Below are positions 46,407 to 55,760 of a DNA stretch of 64,000 bases, piece after piece. Made by a program: the position numbers and the translations under genes. Origin of the DNA: Sulfurospirillum multivorans DSM 12446 (GTDB taxonomy: Bacteria > Campylobacterota > Campylobacteria > Campylobacterales > Sulfurospirillaceae). Each line of letters starts with the position of its first letter. Position 1 is the stretch's first letter. The notes below the pieces were generated by a model that made no database searches, was not told where the DNA came from, and saw nothing but the letters and a program-made list of their open reading frames with translations. Where the stretch lies: positions 2,241,654 to 2,305,653 of the forward strand of contig NZ_CP007201.1 in NCBI RefSeq assembly GCF_000568815.1, written 5' to 3'.

Positions 46407-47648
46407 GTGAGTACCTATGTCGGTAGGCAACCGATTTTTGACAAAGAGGGTGTATGCTTTGGGTATGAGCTCCTCTACCGCTCATGCGATGCCAACAATG
46501 CGGCAACCTTTCAAGACAATGCCAAAGCCACGGCGCGCGTTATTGTCAACCTCATTCACAATATTGGATTGGCTCCTATTATTGGCAACAAGAAAGGATT
46601 TATCAACGTCGACGAGACGATGCTCTTTAGCGATGCGATTTTACTACTTCCTAAAGAGCACTTTGGTTTTGAGATCTTAGAGCATACCAAAGTCTCCCTC
46701 GCCCTTTATGAGCGCGTCAAACACCTTCATTCGCTTGGGTATCATTTTTCACTGGACGATTTTGACTGCAGTGATACGATGATCAAAAACTATGAGCCCC
46801 TTTTTCCGTACATTGAGATCATTAAAGTTGACATTCAAGCCATCACCCTTCCCCATCTTTCAGAGTCCGTTGAGAAGATTCAAAAGTACAACATCCCTCT
46901 TTTAGCCGAGAAAATTGAGACGCACGAAGAGCATGAAGCCTGCTTACAACTGCCTTTTCAGTTTTTCCAAGGTTACTTTTTTGAGCGACCTATCATTTTA
47001 AGCGGTCGTAAAATCGAACCCCATACGGAAAATGCGTTAAGGCTGATCACCTGTATTCAAGAAAACAGCGATGTTCTCTTCATCTCTCACAAATTTGCAA
47101 CCTGCCCTGATCTTGTCTACAACCTGTTGCGCCATGTCAACTCTGGCGCGTACCATTTTAAACAAAAAATTACCTCCATTAAACAAATGGTAACCCTTTT
47201 AGGCCCTCAAAAAATCACCTCATGGTTGGGACTTTTCCTCTATGGAACCCCGCACAACCGCCCTTTTGGCACGGAGATCTTTAACAACGCCAAATTTCGC
47301 GCCAAAGTGATGGAGGAACTCACCCTTACATGTAAAAAACCAGAACTTGCCAACAAAGCCTTTTTAACCGGCAGCCTCTCGTTGATTGACGCGTATCTTA
47401 GCATTCCGATGTATGAGTTTTTAAACCATGTTCAGCTGGATGATGAGATCAAAACGGCACTGCTTTTTCGCGAAGGCTATTTAGGAGAATTGCTGAACAT
47501 AACCATTGAGATGAACCATGCGAATGACGCAGAAGAGATTCTTAAAACACTCAAAAACAACCCCTGCTTTAGTGCGAAAGAGCTTTATGAAGCGTGTATG
47601 AAAGCCACGATCTTTGTCGAAGAGAGTGAGCAAGAACATGAAAGTTAA
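46407..47648 (+). CDS. EAL-HDOD signalling protein (YuxH-like)
   Basis: A 413-residue protein. The N-terminal EAL-like domain (about 1-205) has YVGRQPIF at its start, but YELLYR in place of EALLR and DDFDCS in place of DDFG, so c-di-GMP hydrolysis is doubtful. The C-terminal HDOD domain (about 205-400) follows. Such YuxH-type proteins act as protein-binding regulators. The start is GTG at 46407 with AGGAG six bases upstream. It is followed after nine bases by the SelW-like selenoprotein gene. Confidence 0.8.
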   Translation: MSTYVGRQPIFDKEGVCFGYELLYRSCDANNAATFQDNAKATARVIVNLIHNIGLAPIIGNKKGFINVDETMLFSDAILLLPKEHFGFEILEHTKVSLALYERVKHLHSLGYHFSLDDFDCSDTMIKNYEPLFPYIEIIKVDIQAITLPHLSESVEKIQKYNIPLLAEKIETHEEHEACLQLPFQFFQGYFFERPIILSGRKIEPHTENALRLITCIQENSDVLFISHKFATCPDLVYNLLRHVNSGAYHFKQKITSIKQMVTLLGPQKITSWLGLFLYGTPHNRPFGTEIFNNAKFRAKVMEELTLTCKKPELANKAFLTGSLSLIDAYLSIPMYEFLNHVQLDDEIKTALLFREGYLGELLNITIEMNHANDAEEILKTLKNNPCFSAKELYEACMKATIFVEESEQEHES

Positions 47649-47657
47649 GGAGATAAA

Positions 47658-47903
47658 ATGGAGATAGTCATTTTTTATTGTACCCGTTGAGGTTATATGC
47701 CACGAGCTTTCCGTGTGAAAGATGAAATTTTAAGTGCGTACCCCAATGCCAATGTAGCGTTAAGTCCCAAAACAGGCGGTTTTTTTGATGTTGTCGTCAA
47801 TGAAAAAACGCTTTTTTCAAAAACAGAGAAAATTGGCACCACCATGGAGCGTTTTCCTGAAAGTGGCGAGATCGTTTTATTGCTTCAAAAAGCAGGTTTT
47901 TAA
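47658..47903 (+). CDS. SelW/Rdx-family selenoprotein with in-frame UGA (Sec11)
   Basis: An 81-residue protein if UGA at 47688-47690 is read as selenocysteine. The ATG at 47658 has AAGGAGA just upstream. Translation gives FYCTRUGYMPRAF, the CxxU redox motif of the SelW/Rdx thioredoxin-like family. Further downstream, VALSPKTGGFFDVVV matches the conserved (L/I)xPGxGGxFE(V/I)-like block, and the C-terminus ends in LLQKAGF. Without recoding only a 68-residue fragment from the ATG at 47697 would be predicted, and it would lack the active site. A candidate bacterial SECIS lies 16-30 bases after the UGA. It is cotranscribed with the EAL-HDOD gene. A role in thiol redox is likely by family. Confidence 0.82.
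47707..47721 (+). promoter_or_regulatory. Candidate bacterial SECIS hairpin
   Basis: CUUUC-cgugu-GAAAG forms a 5-bp stem with a G in the second position of the loop, starting 16 bases after the UGA. Known bacterial SECIS loops lie roughly 16-37 bases downstream with a G at the top of the loop. The assignment is by this fit alone; alternative pairings (CACG/CGTG) exist. Confidence 0.45.
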
Positions 47904-47919
47904 CCTTTACATGTAAAGG
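47904..47919. repeat. CCTTTACATGTAAAGG palindrome after selenoprotein stop
   Basis: A perfect 16-bp copy beginning at the base after the TAA stop. Possible 3' hairpin of the EAL-HDOD/selenoprotein mRNA. Confidence 0.9.
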
Positions 47920-48015
47920 CTTCTATTTATTAGAGTTTTTACAGAACTCTTGGTGCTTTTTACTTCTTGCAAAATGAGTTTTGTAAGAAGTCTATTATTT
48001 TTAAAAAGGTTTATC

Positions 48016-49576
48016 GTGGGTTATTTAACAAGCTATTGTGTACGATTTGCCTATTTTTTAGAGGCGTCAGCTCGTTATCATCGCGCCAAAGAGTTTTGCA
48101 GAATGGTTTTGGAACACCAACATTCCAAACTCAAATTTTATTTCGATATTTTTATGGTTGCTTTGGTGGTCATCAGTGTTTTGTTTCTTCTGTATGAAGT
48201 CAAACATCCCGATGGGCACCCTTTTTTAGATGCATTTGTACAGTTCTCTTTGGTTGTTTTTATTATGGAATACCTGCTACGTTTTTGGATTTACTCCGAT
48301 AGTCACAAACTCTTTTTAGAACGTTATGAGTATGCGATCAACAACAACCTTCCTTTTTCACTCCGCCAAACCCTGTATATGGTTGTAAAGAAAAAAGTGG
48401 AATACGTCTTTTCACCTATGGCGATTATCGATCTTTTGGCGATTCTGCCAAGTTACCGTCCACTACGTTTTTTGCGTATTTTCTTGCTCTTTAGAATTTT
48501 TAAACTCTTCCGTTATGCCAGAAGTATGAAAACATTTACAGCGATCATTACAGAGAAAAAGTTTGAACTTTTCACCTTAGCGATCTTTGCCAGCTTTGTG
48601 ATTTTTACAGGAAGCTCCGCCATTTATATCTTTGAAACACACCAAAATCCTAAGATCAACACCCTTTTTGATGCGCTCTACTGGGCGATTGTCACGATGG
48701 GTACGGTAGGATACGGCGACATTGTTCCTGTGACGACCGAGGGAATGGTTGTTGCGATGATTCTTATCATTTTAGGTATTGCCACCATCGCTTTTTTAAC
48801 ATCCATCATCGTATCCTCGTTTCAAAACAAGCTGATCGAACTGAAAGAGAGCCGCCTTTTCTCTGAGATCGAAAAACTGGAAAATTATATTGTTATTTGT
48901 GGCTATGGACGTGTTGGCGAAGTGGTCGCGAAAATGTTGCATGAAGATGGCTATAAACTGGTCATTATCGATAATGATGATGAGAAGATAAAGCTGGCAC
49001 AGCAACGTGGACTCATCGGTATTGTTGCCGATGCTTCCAAGAGTCGCATTTTAGGCGAGCTAGGTGTTGGTCAGCGTGCATCACAAATTATTTGTGCAAC
49101 CCAATAGCGATGAGCTCAATGTCTTTATCACCCTAACCGCTCGAAGCCTGAGCAAACAGATTATTATCATTGCGCGTGTGATCAAAAATACCCATAAAAA
49201 GAAGTACTTTTTAGCAGGGGCTAACTACGCATTTAGTGCCGATGAGACGATAGGACTTATGGGAGCACTTTACATTACGCAACCGATTTCCTATGTAGCC
49301 CTTGATGAGATGGTGACTGAAAACACGGGTGTTGTTTTTGATATGCTGCCTATTCACGAACATGCTTATTTTGTTGACAAACCCCTTGAAACACTGGAAC
49401 TTCAAGACAAACATCTGATACTTTTTGGAATTTTACGAAAAGAGTCTGAACCTGTATTCCAGTTCAATCCAAGTCCTAGTTTTGTGCTTCAAAACCATGA
49501 TATTCTGATTGTTATGGGGCGTAAGCACCACATTAATGCCCTGCGCAAACTGAATGACAAAGGAAGCATGCGATGA
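48016..49576 (+). pseudogene. Voltage-gated-type K+ channel with RCK domains, frameshifted
   Basis: One coding region split into two frames. The first part (start GTG at 48016 with AAAAAGG upstream; an earlier ATG at 47974 is less likely) has S1-S6-like helices, an arginine-rich S4-like RFLRIFLLFRIFKLFRYAR and the filter TMGTVGYGDIVPVT. After it comes a TrkA_N/RCK domain with CGYGRVGEVV, ending at TAG 49105 in RASQIICATQ. The second frame resumes at NSDELNVFITLTARSLSKQ, the natural continuation of CAT, and runs to 49576. Deleting one C from CCC at 49100-49102 would restore ICATNSDELN. It is either a true mutation or a sequencing error. It probably regulated K+ flux together with the next gene. 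Confidence 0.8.
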
Positions 49577-50268
49577 GAGAAAGCAAAATTCTCCTTTTTG
49601 GCTTTAGCCGATCTGCCATTGAAATTGGAGCCAGACTTAAAGCGCAAGGGTTGGCATTTATCTGTATTGACAATGACGCAAGCCTTCTGCCTAAAGCTAA
49701 AAAATTAGGGTTTGAACTGCTGATTGCAGACTACAGCGATGACGAAACGCTTTTGAGTTTGGGCATTGGAGAGGATGTTAGCTTTGTTTTCACTCTTTTT
49801 GATGAAGATGTTCACAATGTCTTTTTAACCCTCTCCATTCGATCCTTAGATCCAAAAGTGCAAATTGTCTCTACCACGCACACCAAAGATGCCATTCATA
49901 AGCTCGAAATTGCAGGTGCAAGTACCATTTTAGACCCGTATCAGATTTGTGGAAAACGTATCTATAAGCTCATCACACAGCCTGAGATTATGCAGGTGAT
50001 TGATGCGACTATTTTTGGTGAAGAGGATATTAATATGGAGCAGATCACCATCACTGCCCATTCACCGCTTAATGGGTTACTGCTCAATGAGTGTTACCCC
50101 ACAGAGCGTTACAATATGCTACTCATTGGCTTACACGACAAAGAGCTCAAAAAAGAGTTTCTCTTTATCACCGAAGGGCATAACCACAAGTTAGATCAGG
50201 GCGATATTTTAGTTGTGATTGGAAAAAGTGCTGAGATTGAGCGCTTTAGAATGGATTTTAGTCTATAA
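49573..50268 (+). CDS. TrkA/RCK-like potassium regulatory protein
   Basis: A 231-residue protein with an N-terminal Rossmann-like TrkA_N domain (LLFGFSRSAIEIGARL, a modified GxGxxG lacking some glycines; CIDNDASLL) and a C-terminal TrkA_C-like part after residue 150. It overlaps the channel's second frame by four bases (ATGA), so it is probably a further regulatory subunit of the channel. The altered glycine motif may weaken nucleotide binding. It converges with the AEC gene with a six-base overlap. Confidence 0.75.
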   Translation: MRESKILLFGFSRSAIEIGARLKAQGLAFICIDNDASLLPKAKKLGFELLIADYSDDETLLSLGIGEDVSFVFTLFDEDVHNVFLTLSIRSLDPKVQIVSTTHTKDAIHKLEIAGASTILDPYQICGKRIYKLITQPEIMQVIDATIFGEEDINMEQITITAHSPLNGLLLNECYPTERYNMLLIGLHDKELKKEFLFITEGHNHKLDQGDILVVIGKSAEIERFRMDFSL

Positions 50269-51174
50269 AAGGGGTACGATCAAAAAGAGTGTTCCCACAC
50301 AGGCTAACGTCTCAAGCGTCGTAATGGAAGCCATCAAAGAGACATCGCCACCCAGTTCGCGCGCTAAGATATGCGAAGAGGTCGCCGTTGGCATCGAAGC
50401 AAACAAAATGGCAATGCTCAAACTCATACCAGAGAGTCCAAACAAAAGCGATAATCCATAAGCAATCATAGGAAAGAGAACCAGTTTTGCCACGGTTGAG
50501 ACAACGAGCTCTTTTTTAGCCTCTTTCAGATACTTAAGCTCCAACCCCACACCCACAGACAAAAGTCCCATAGGAAGGGCTGCATGACTGAGGATGGAGA
50601 CACTTTTTAGAATGAAAAGAGGCACTTCCACGCCCGTAATATTGATCAAGCCACCGATCGCACACGCACCAATCAAAGGATTTTTAATGATCGTTTTGAA
50701 AAACACCATCAGTGAAAATTTTCCCTCACGCAGATAAATAGCAAAGACCGAGATGCACAAAACATTGATAAACGGAATGGCAAAAGCGATCACAATGGCA
50801 GCTAAAACCAACCCCTCAACACCGTAAACCGCATTGACAAGGGCTAAAAAGACATAGGTATTAAAACGAATGCCGCCTTGCACGATTGAGGTAAACGCCC
50901 TATTTTCAAAATGGAGGATGAGATTCAGCATGATCAAAACAACCAAGATGGCAAAAATGCCTCCCAGTGATGTGGCAACCAGAGAGAGGGTGTACGTCAA
51001 ATCGATTTTGGCAACGGCTAGCTCATACACCAAAAGAGAAGGCATCAGAACATAATAGGTGAACTTATCCATCTTGGGCCAAAAATCCGTTGAAGGAAAT
51101 TTCGCATGCTTAAACGCATACCCCGCAAAGATGATCAAACAGATCGGTAAAAGAGCACCCAGTACGTAATTCAT
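50263..51174 (-). CDS. AEC-family (auxin efflux carrier) permease
   Basis: A 303-residue membrane protein with about ten helices in two repeats. LLPICLIIFAGYAFKHAKF near the start and KFTYYVLMPSLLVYELA are typical of AEC family members, which include malate and other carboxylate transporters. The substrate is unknown. It is two bases downstream of the SUI1-like gene and probably in the same mRNA as the ABC-F gene. Confidence 0.78.
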   Translation of the reverse strand: MNYVLGALLPICLIIFAGYAFKHAKFPSTDFWPKMDKFTYYVLMPSLLVYELAVAKIDLTYTLSLVATSLGGIFAILVVLIMLNLILHFENRAFTSIVQGGIRFNTYVFLALVNAVYGVEGLVLAAIVIAFAIPFINVLCISVFAIYLREGKFSLMVFFKTIIKNPLIGACAIGGLINITGVEVPLFILKSVSILSHAALPMGLLSVGVGLELKYLKEAKKELVVSTVAKLVLFPMIAYGLSLLFGLSGMSLSIAILFASMPTATSSHILARELGGDVSLMASITTLETLACVGTLFLIVPLL

Positions 51175-51176
51175 GC

Positions 51177-51512
51177 TTATCCCTTAAAGCGAAATTCCTC
51201 AGCCATTAAAATCATTTTGAGTTTTTCGCGACATTCGCCTTGAAACTCCATCCACGATTCTTTACATGTACCGCCACTGCCAAGCTTTTTTTTGACTAAA
51301 GAGCAGAGCTTTACCAGTGTTTCTTTCTCCAGAAAAAAAGGACCCACGATTGAGACAGGTTTGCCTTGGCGCTTTTCCATTTTTAACACTAAAAAATGCT
51401 TTGTTGGCAGTTTGATCTCATGAGTCGTTGAGGAAGCTTTCTCTTCCTCAAACTGCCATGCGGTACCTCGATCTAATGCAGAGACGATGGAAAAGAGGGG
51501 CTTATTTGCCAT
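51177..51512 (-). CDS. yciH: YciH/SUI1 (eIF1-like) translation factor homolog
   Basis: A protein of about 111 residues whose C-terminal half has LVKKKLGSGGTCKESWMEFQ, then REKLKMIL, the SUI1/eIF1 fold signature of bacterial YciH, which can discriminate against incorrect initiation. The start is probably the ATG at 51512 inside the end of the ABC-F gene (11-base overlap) rather than the longer frame at 51551. One repeat copy encodes GGTCK exactly in the conserved glycine loop. Pairing with the translation-linked ABC-F gene fits the role. Confidence 0.8.
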   Translation of the reverse strand: MANKPLFSIVSALDRGTAWQFEEEKASSTTHEIKLPTKHFLVLKMEKRQGKPVSIVGPFFLEKETLVKLCSLVKKKLGSGGTCKESWMEFQGECREKLKMILMAEEFRFKG

Positions 51513-53097
51513 GCGTCTCTCTAAAGGCTTCGTAATCGCCTTTAAAATCAATCATCGTTCCATCCGCATGGAGTTCAATGATGCGGTTTGCAAACGCGTC
51601 AATAAGCTCCCTATCGTGTGTGACACAGATAACATTACCAGGGAATTTATAAAGCCCCTCACCCAGAGCGATAATCGCTTCAAGATCAAGGTGGTTATCG
51701 GGCTCATCAAGGACTAAAAAGTTACCTCGTTGAAGCATCATTTTAGAGAGCATCATACGGTGTTTTTCACCACCACTGAGCTGACTCACACTCTTTTTTT
51801 GCTCCTCACCAGAGAAAAGCATACGCCCTAAACACTTTCTAATTTCGTCCAAATCTTTTTTATCATCGTACTGTTGCAACCACTCAAAGAGTTGAAAATC
51901 TCCCGTGATCATATCGGTAGCATTTTGAGGGAAATAGCTCGACGTGATCGTAGCACCCCATTTTACACTACCCGTATCAGAATCAAGTTGTTCCATAAGG
52001 ATGTTGCACAGTGTCGTTTTACCCACACCATTGTGTCCAATGAGGGCAATTTTTTCACCTTTTTCCACTTTGAAGCTGATGTTATGAAGTACTTTTTGAT
52101 CCCCATAACTCTTCTCGATGCCTTCGACGTCCAAGACTTCGTTGCCAATGTCACGTCCCATGCGAAACACAATGCTTGGATCTCTGCGCGAAGAGGTTTG
52201 GATGTCTGCAATGTCCAGTTTTTCAAGTCTTTTTTGACGTGAAGTGGCTTGTTTGGCTTTAGACGCATTGGCAGAGAAGCGTCTTACGAACGCTTCAAGA
52301 TCTTCTTTCTCTTTCAATTTCTTATCGCGATCAGTCTCTTGCTGTTTCGCAATCAAGTTGGCCGCTAAATACCACTCATCATAGTTACCTGAAAATTCAC
52401 GAATTTTCTTAAAATCGACATCTAAGATATTGGTCACAACTGAGTTAAGGAAGTGTCTATCGTGCGAGATGACAACCATCGTGCCTTCATGGCGAATGAG
52501 TTGCTCTTCTAACCACGAGATCGCTTCAAGATCTAAGTTGTTGGTAGGCTCATCGAGAAAAAGGACGTCAGGTTTTGGGTAGAGCACTTGGGCAAGCAAA
52601 ATCTTAAACTTATCGCCTCCGGTGAGTTCACTCATTAACGTCTCTTGTGCATCAACAGGAAAACCTAAAGAAGCCAAAATTTTCTCGATATTCACTTCCA
52701 CTTCATACGTCGGATCTTCTTCCGCACAGATGATCTCTAGCTCGGCTAAACGATCATTGACCTTCTCATCGGAAAAATCGCCCGTAACATACAAGTGCTC
52801 TTTTTCTTTAATCGCATCGTACAGTCTTTTGTTACCGTACATAACGGCATCTTTGAGCGTAAACTCTTCAAAAGCGTACTGATTTTGATTTAAAACGCCG
52901 ACACGAAGACCATTTTCAATCGAAATATTGCCACTCGTTGCATCAATTTGCTTCGACAAAATTTTCAAAAAGGTTGTCTTACCTGCACCATTCGCACCGA
53001 TAAGTCCGTAACGTTTGCCTTTGTCAAGCTTTAAACTAATATTTTCAAATAAAAGCTGATGCGCAAAACGCATCGTTAGATTGTTCACTTCGACCAT
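51502..53097 (-). CDS. ybiT: ABC-F ATPase (YbiT-like)
   Basis: A 531-residue protein with two ABC domains and no membrane helices. Walker A motifs are GANGAGKTT and GHNGVGKTT, signature regions are SELTGGDKF and SQLSGGEKH, and Walker B is FLDEPTNNLDLE and LDEPDNHLDLE. The inter-domain linker with KDKKLKEKEDLEAFVRRFSA matches the P-site tRNA interaction motif. ABC-F proteins act on the ribosome. The first signature has GGD instead of GGE. YbiT is the best subfamily guess by architecture; other ABC-F types are possible. Confidence 0.85.
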   Translation of the reverse strand: MVEVNNLTMRFAHQLLFENISLKLDKGKRYGLIGANGAGKTTFLKILSKQIDATSGNISIENGLRVGVLNQNQYAFEEFTLKDAVMYGNKRLYDAIKEKEHLYVTGDFSDEKVNDRLAELEIICAEEDPTYEVEVNIEKILASLGFPVDAQETLMSELTGGDKFKILLAQVLYPKPDVLFLDEPTNNLDLEAISWLEEQLIRHEGTMVVISHDRHFLNSVVTNILDVDFKKIREFSGNYDEWYLAANLIAKQQETDRDKKLKEKEDLEAFVRRFSANASKAKQATSRQKRLEKLDIADIQTSSRRDPSIVFRMGRDIGNEVLDVEGIEKSYGDQKVLHNISFKVEKGEKIALIGHNGVGKTTLCNILMEQLDSDTGSVKWGATITSSYFPQNATDMITGDFQLFEWLQQYDDKKDLDEIRKCLGRMLFSGEEQKKSVSQLSGGEKHRMMLSKMMLQRGNFLVLDEPDNHLDLEAIIALGEGLYKFPGNVICVTHDRELIDAFANRIIELHADGTMIDFKGDYEAFRETHGK

Positions 53098-53255
53098 AGA
53101 TTCTCTCTTTGTTTTTCGCGGATTATAGCACTATGTTGCTTGTTTCAAAATTTAGCATACACAAAGTCACCTACTCTCTTAAAAGAAAACCTTGGTCCTT
53201 TGGTTCAAAAAATGTTACAATTTAAAATGCTTGAACCTTTTTTAAAGGATATTTC

Positions 53256-55546
53256 GTGGCAATTTTTAAAAAAAACATTTGGCTTATTTTTTATGTTTTA
53301 GCACTAAGCGCTGCTCTATTCTTTTTAATCATCTCCTATTTTAAATGGCAAAACACCTACCTCAAATACCAAACTTCGCAAGAAAACATCGTTGAACTCA
53401 TGGCAAATGCAACACACTCTGTATTTGATACCCAAGAGCGATTGATGGATATATTGGGTGTCACCATCCAGACAGATCAGCACTATCTTAATGATCCTCA
53501 AGGCATCGAAAAACATGTCAGCTCTTTATTGCAAAACCCAGATGTTCTTGCCTTTGGTGTGACAACCCCTGAGGGTGATTTTATTTACGGCAGTTCGCAT
53601 AAAGATCCAACCAAAATCCCCAATATTGCGAAGCAACGAGATAGTCATGCCTCTTTTGCTGAAGCACTTTCGTATGAAACCATGTTTTTGGACGAACCTA
53701 TTTTTCGCCAGCGGTTCAAAAATGGGCGATGCCGATTCGTAAAACGGTTCGTGACGAACAAGGACGTCCTCTTTTTGTGATGACAACGCTGTTTAAACTG
53801 ACCAGCACCTTTGATCGGTTGATCAACAGTGTACGTCATCGCCAAAACCTGATTGTCTCAATCATTAGAGACAGCGATCTTTTTCAACAATACAACTCGT
53901 TAGGACAAAATGAATACAACCTCACCTACCAAACACCTTTTCCCAAAGCGTCGATGGAGCGTATGTTTGAGACCATCTTTGACAACTACCACCTCACGCC
54001 TCACAATCTCAAAAGAGATGAACCGCTTGTCTCTTTTCGGTATCAAGACAGCCAAGGGATAGAGTATCTTACCTCCATCAAATACAATAAAACCTATAAA
54101 CTCTGGATCGTTGTTCACACTTATGTAGATACCATTATCGAAGATTTCCTTGAAACACTCGCACTCTATTTTGCTGTATTTATCACCTCTGGCGGACTCT
54201 TTTTCTTCCTCTTTCACTTAATCGCACATGCGGAGGAGAAACGCCGTAATGACCTTTTATATCAAGCCACCTACGATCAGCTCACAACCCTTCCCAATCG
54301 TAGCTACCTGCATCAAAATATTTTTAACTGGGCCTATAAAAATGCACCTGCTTTTAGCCTTTTTTACATTGATATGGACCATTTCAAAAACATCAATGAC
54401 AGTTTTGGGCACCAATTTGGAGACTATGTTTTAGTGGAAATCGCCAAACGTTTAAAAGAGATGCTGCCAGTAGATGCAGACGTCATTCGTTACGGTGGCG
54501 ATGAATTTGTGATGATGACGCATCTTTGTGAGCGCCAAGAGTTGATCTTTTTTGCGACACAGCTTATTGACGCACTCTCACGTCCGTATGATGTGCAAGA
54601 GCTTCACTTTAATATCGGTGCTAGCATTGGTATTGCCCTCTATCCCGATCATGGGCAAAGCCTTGATATGCTACTGCGCGCTTCGGATATTGCACTGTAT
54701 GAATCCAAGAAAATCAAAAATAGCGCGCATATTTTTGCCAATGCCATGCAAGAGGGATTTTTAAAAAATGTCCACATTGAACAAGAACTTCGCAAAGCAA
54801 TGGCGCATCATGAGCTCTTTATGGTGTATCAACCCCAGATGGATGTTGAAGGCTCGGTTTATGGAGTTGAAGCACTGATACGGTGGAACAGTTCTCATTT
54901 GGGTCTTGTTCCACCCAATGACTTCATTCCTTTAGCCGAAGCTTCGGGGCTTATGCCTAAAATTGGGCGTTTTATTGTTGAAACGGTCTGTTTGGAGATG
55001 CAAGCGCTACACCAAATTTTGCAGCACCCGTTCCAAGTCTCCATTAATATTTCGGTGCGTCAGTTTATGGACGCTGGATTTTTGGAGCATCTTCTTCAAA
55101 CCATTGAACAAACACAGATGCGCTCTCTTTCTATCACACTGGAAGTGACTGAAAATCTTTTCATTGAAGATGTTCACTCCCTTTTACCACTCTTAAAACA
55201 GATCAAAGCGATGGGTATTCAAATCTCCATGGACGACTTTGGCACGGGCTATTCTTCGTTAAGCATGCTACGCAAACTCCCCATAGATGAGCTCAAAATC
55301 GATAAAAGCTTTGTGGATGAGATGTTTGAAGATGATGCAGCACAAAAGATGGTGCAAAATATCATCGCCATTGGAAAAAACTTTGGCATGCACATTGTCG
55401 CAGAGGGCGTTGAGACGAAAGAGCAAAAAGAGCTTTTAAGCCTGTTTGGATGCGACCGTTTTCAAGGATACTACTTTGCAAAGCCACTTCCCAAAGAAGA
55501 TCTTCTGAAATTTCTTCAAGAAAACAGCTTTACATGTAACGTATAA
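53256..55546 (+). pseudogene. GGDEF-EAL protein with dCache-like sensor, frameshifted
   Basis: One gene in two frames. The first frame (GTG 53256 to 53780) encodes TM1 and most of a periplasmic sensor domain. The second (frame open from before 53729) continues as AVQKWAMPIRKTVRDEQGRP, then TM2 (about 54160-54225), GGDEF (YGGDEF) and EAL (YGVEALIRW, DDFGTGYSSL, AEGVETKEQ). One base seems missing near 53708-53715. Both catalytic domains carry intact motifs. Alternatively a shorter protein could start at the ATG at 53729 and keep TM2 and the enzymes. A true mutation and a sequencing error cannot be separated here. The last codons FTCNV are written by a repeat. Confidence 0.78.
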
Positions 55547-55556
55547 TACGTCACTA

Positions 55557-55570
55557 CTTTACATGTAAAG
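55557..55570. repeat. CTTTACATGTAAAG palindrome after GGDEF-EAL gene
   Basis: A perfect 14-bp copy, 10 bases past the stop codon. A second copy lies 20 bases to the left within the last codons. Confidence 0.9.
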
Positions 55571-55697
55571 AAATAAGGAGAAAAGCATTCTTGAAAGAAA
55601 TAATAAATTTTTAAACTACGCTATTTTCATGCTATACATTTAAGGTAGTATTCTCCATGAGAAGGGTGAATATCATAGCTAAGTCATTTGGCAATGA

Positions 55698-55703
55698 TAT
55701 AAT
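55698..55703 (+). promoter_or_regulatory. Candidate -10 box of the hyf operon
   Basis: TATAAT lies 58 bases before hyfA within the 214-base gap. No -35 or sigma54 motif of proper spacing was found. Confidence 0.4.
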
Positions 55704-55760
55704 TCTTAAATTGCTATTCTAGTTTATTTATTAAGATAAATATCCCTTAGAGGAACGTCT

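Noticed and set aside
49100-49102. Phase-variable homopolymer in the K+ channel gene
   Set aside because: The tract is only three C residues; contingency tracts in this phylum are usually eight or more.
55681-55720. Possible sigma54 promoter (TTGGCA and TTGCT) upstream of hyfA
   Set aside because: The two elements are about 17 bases apart, far more than the fixed short spacing of sigma54 promoters.
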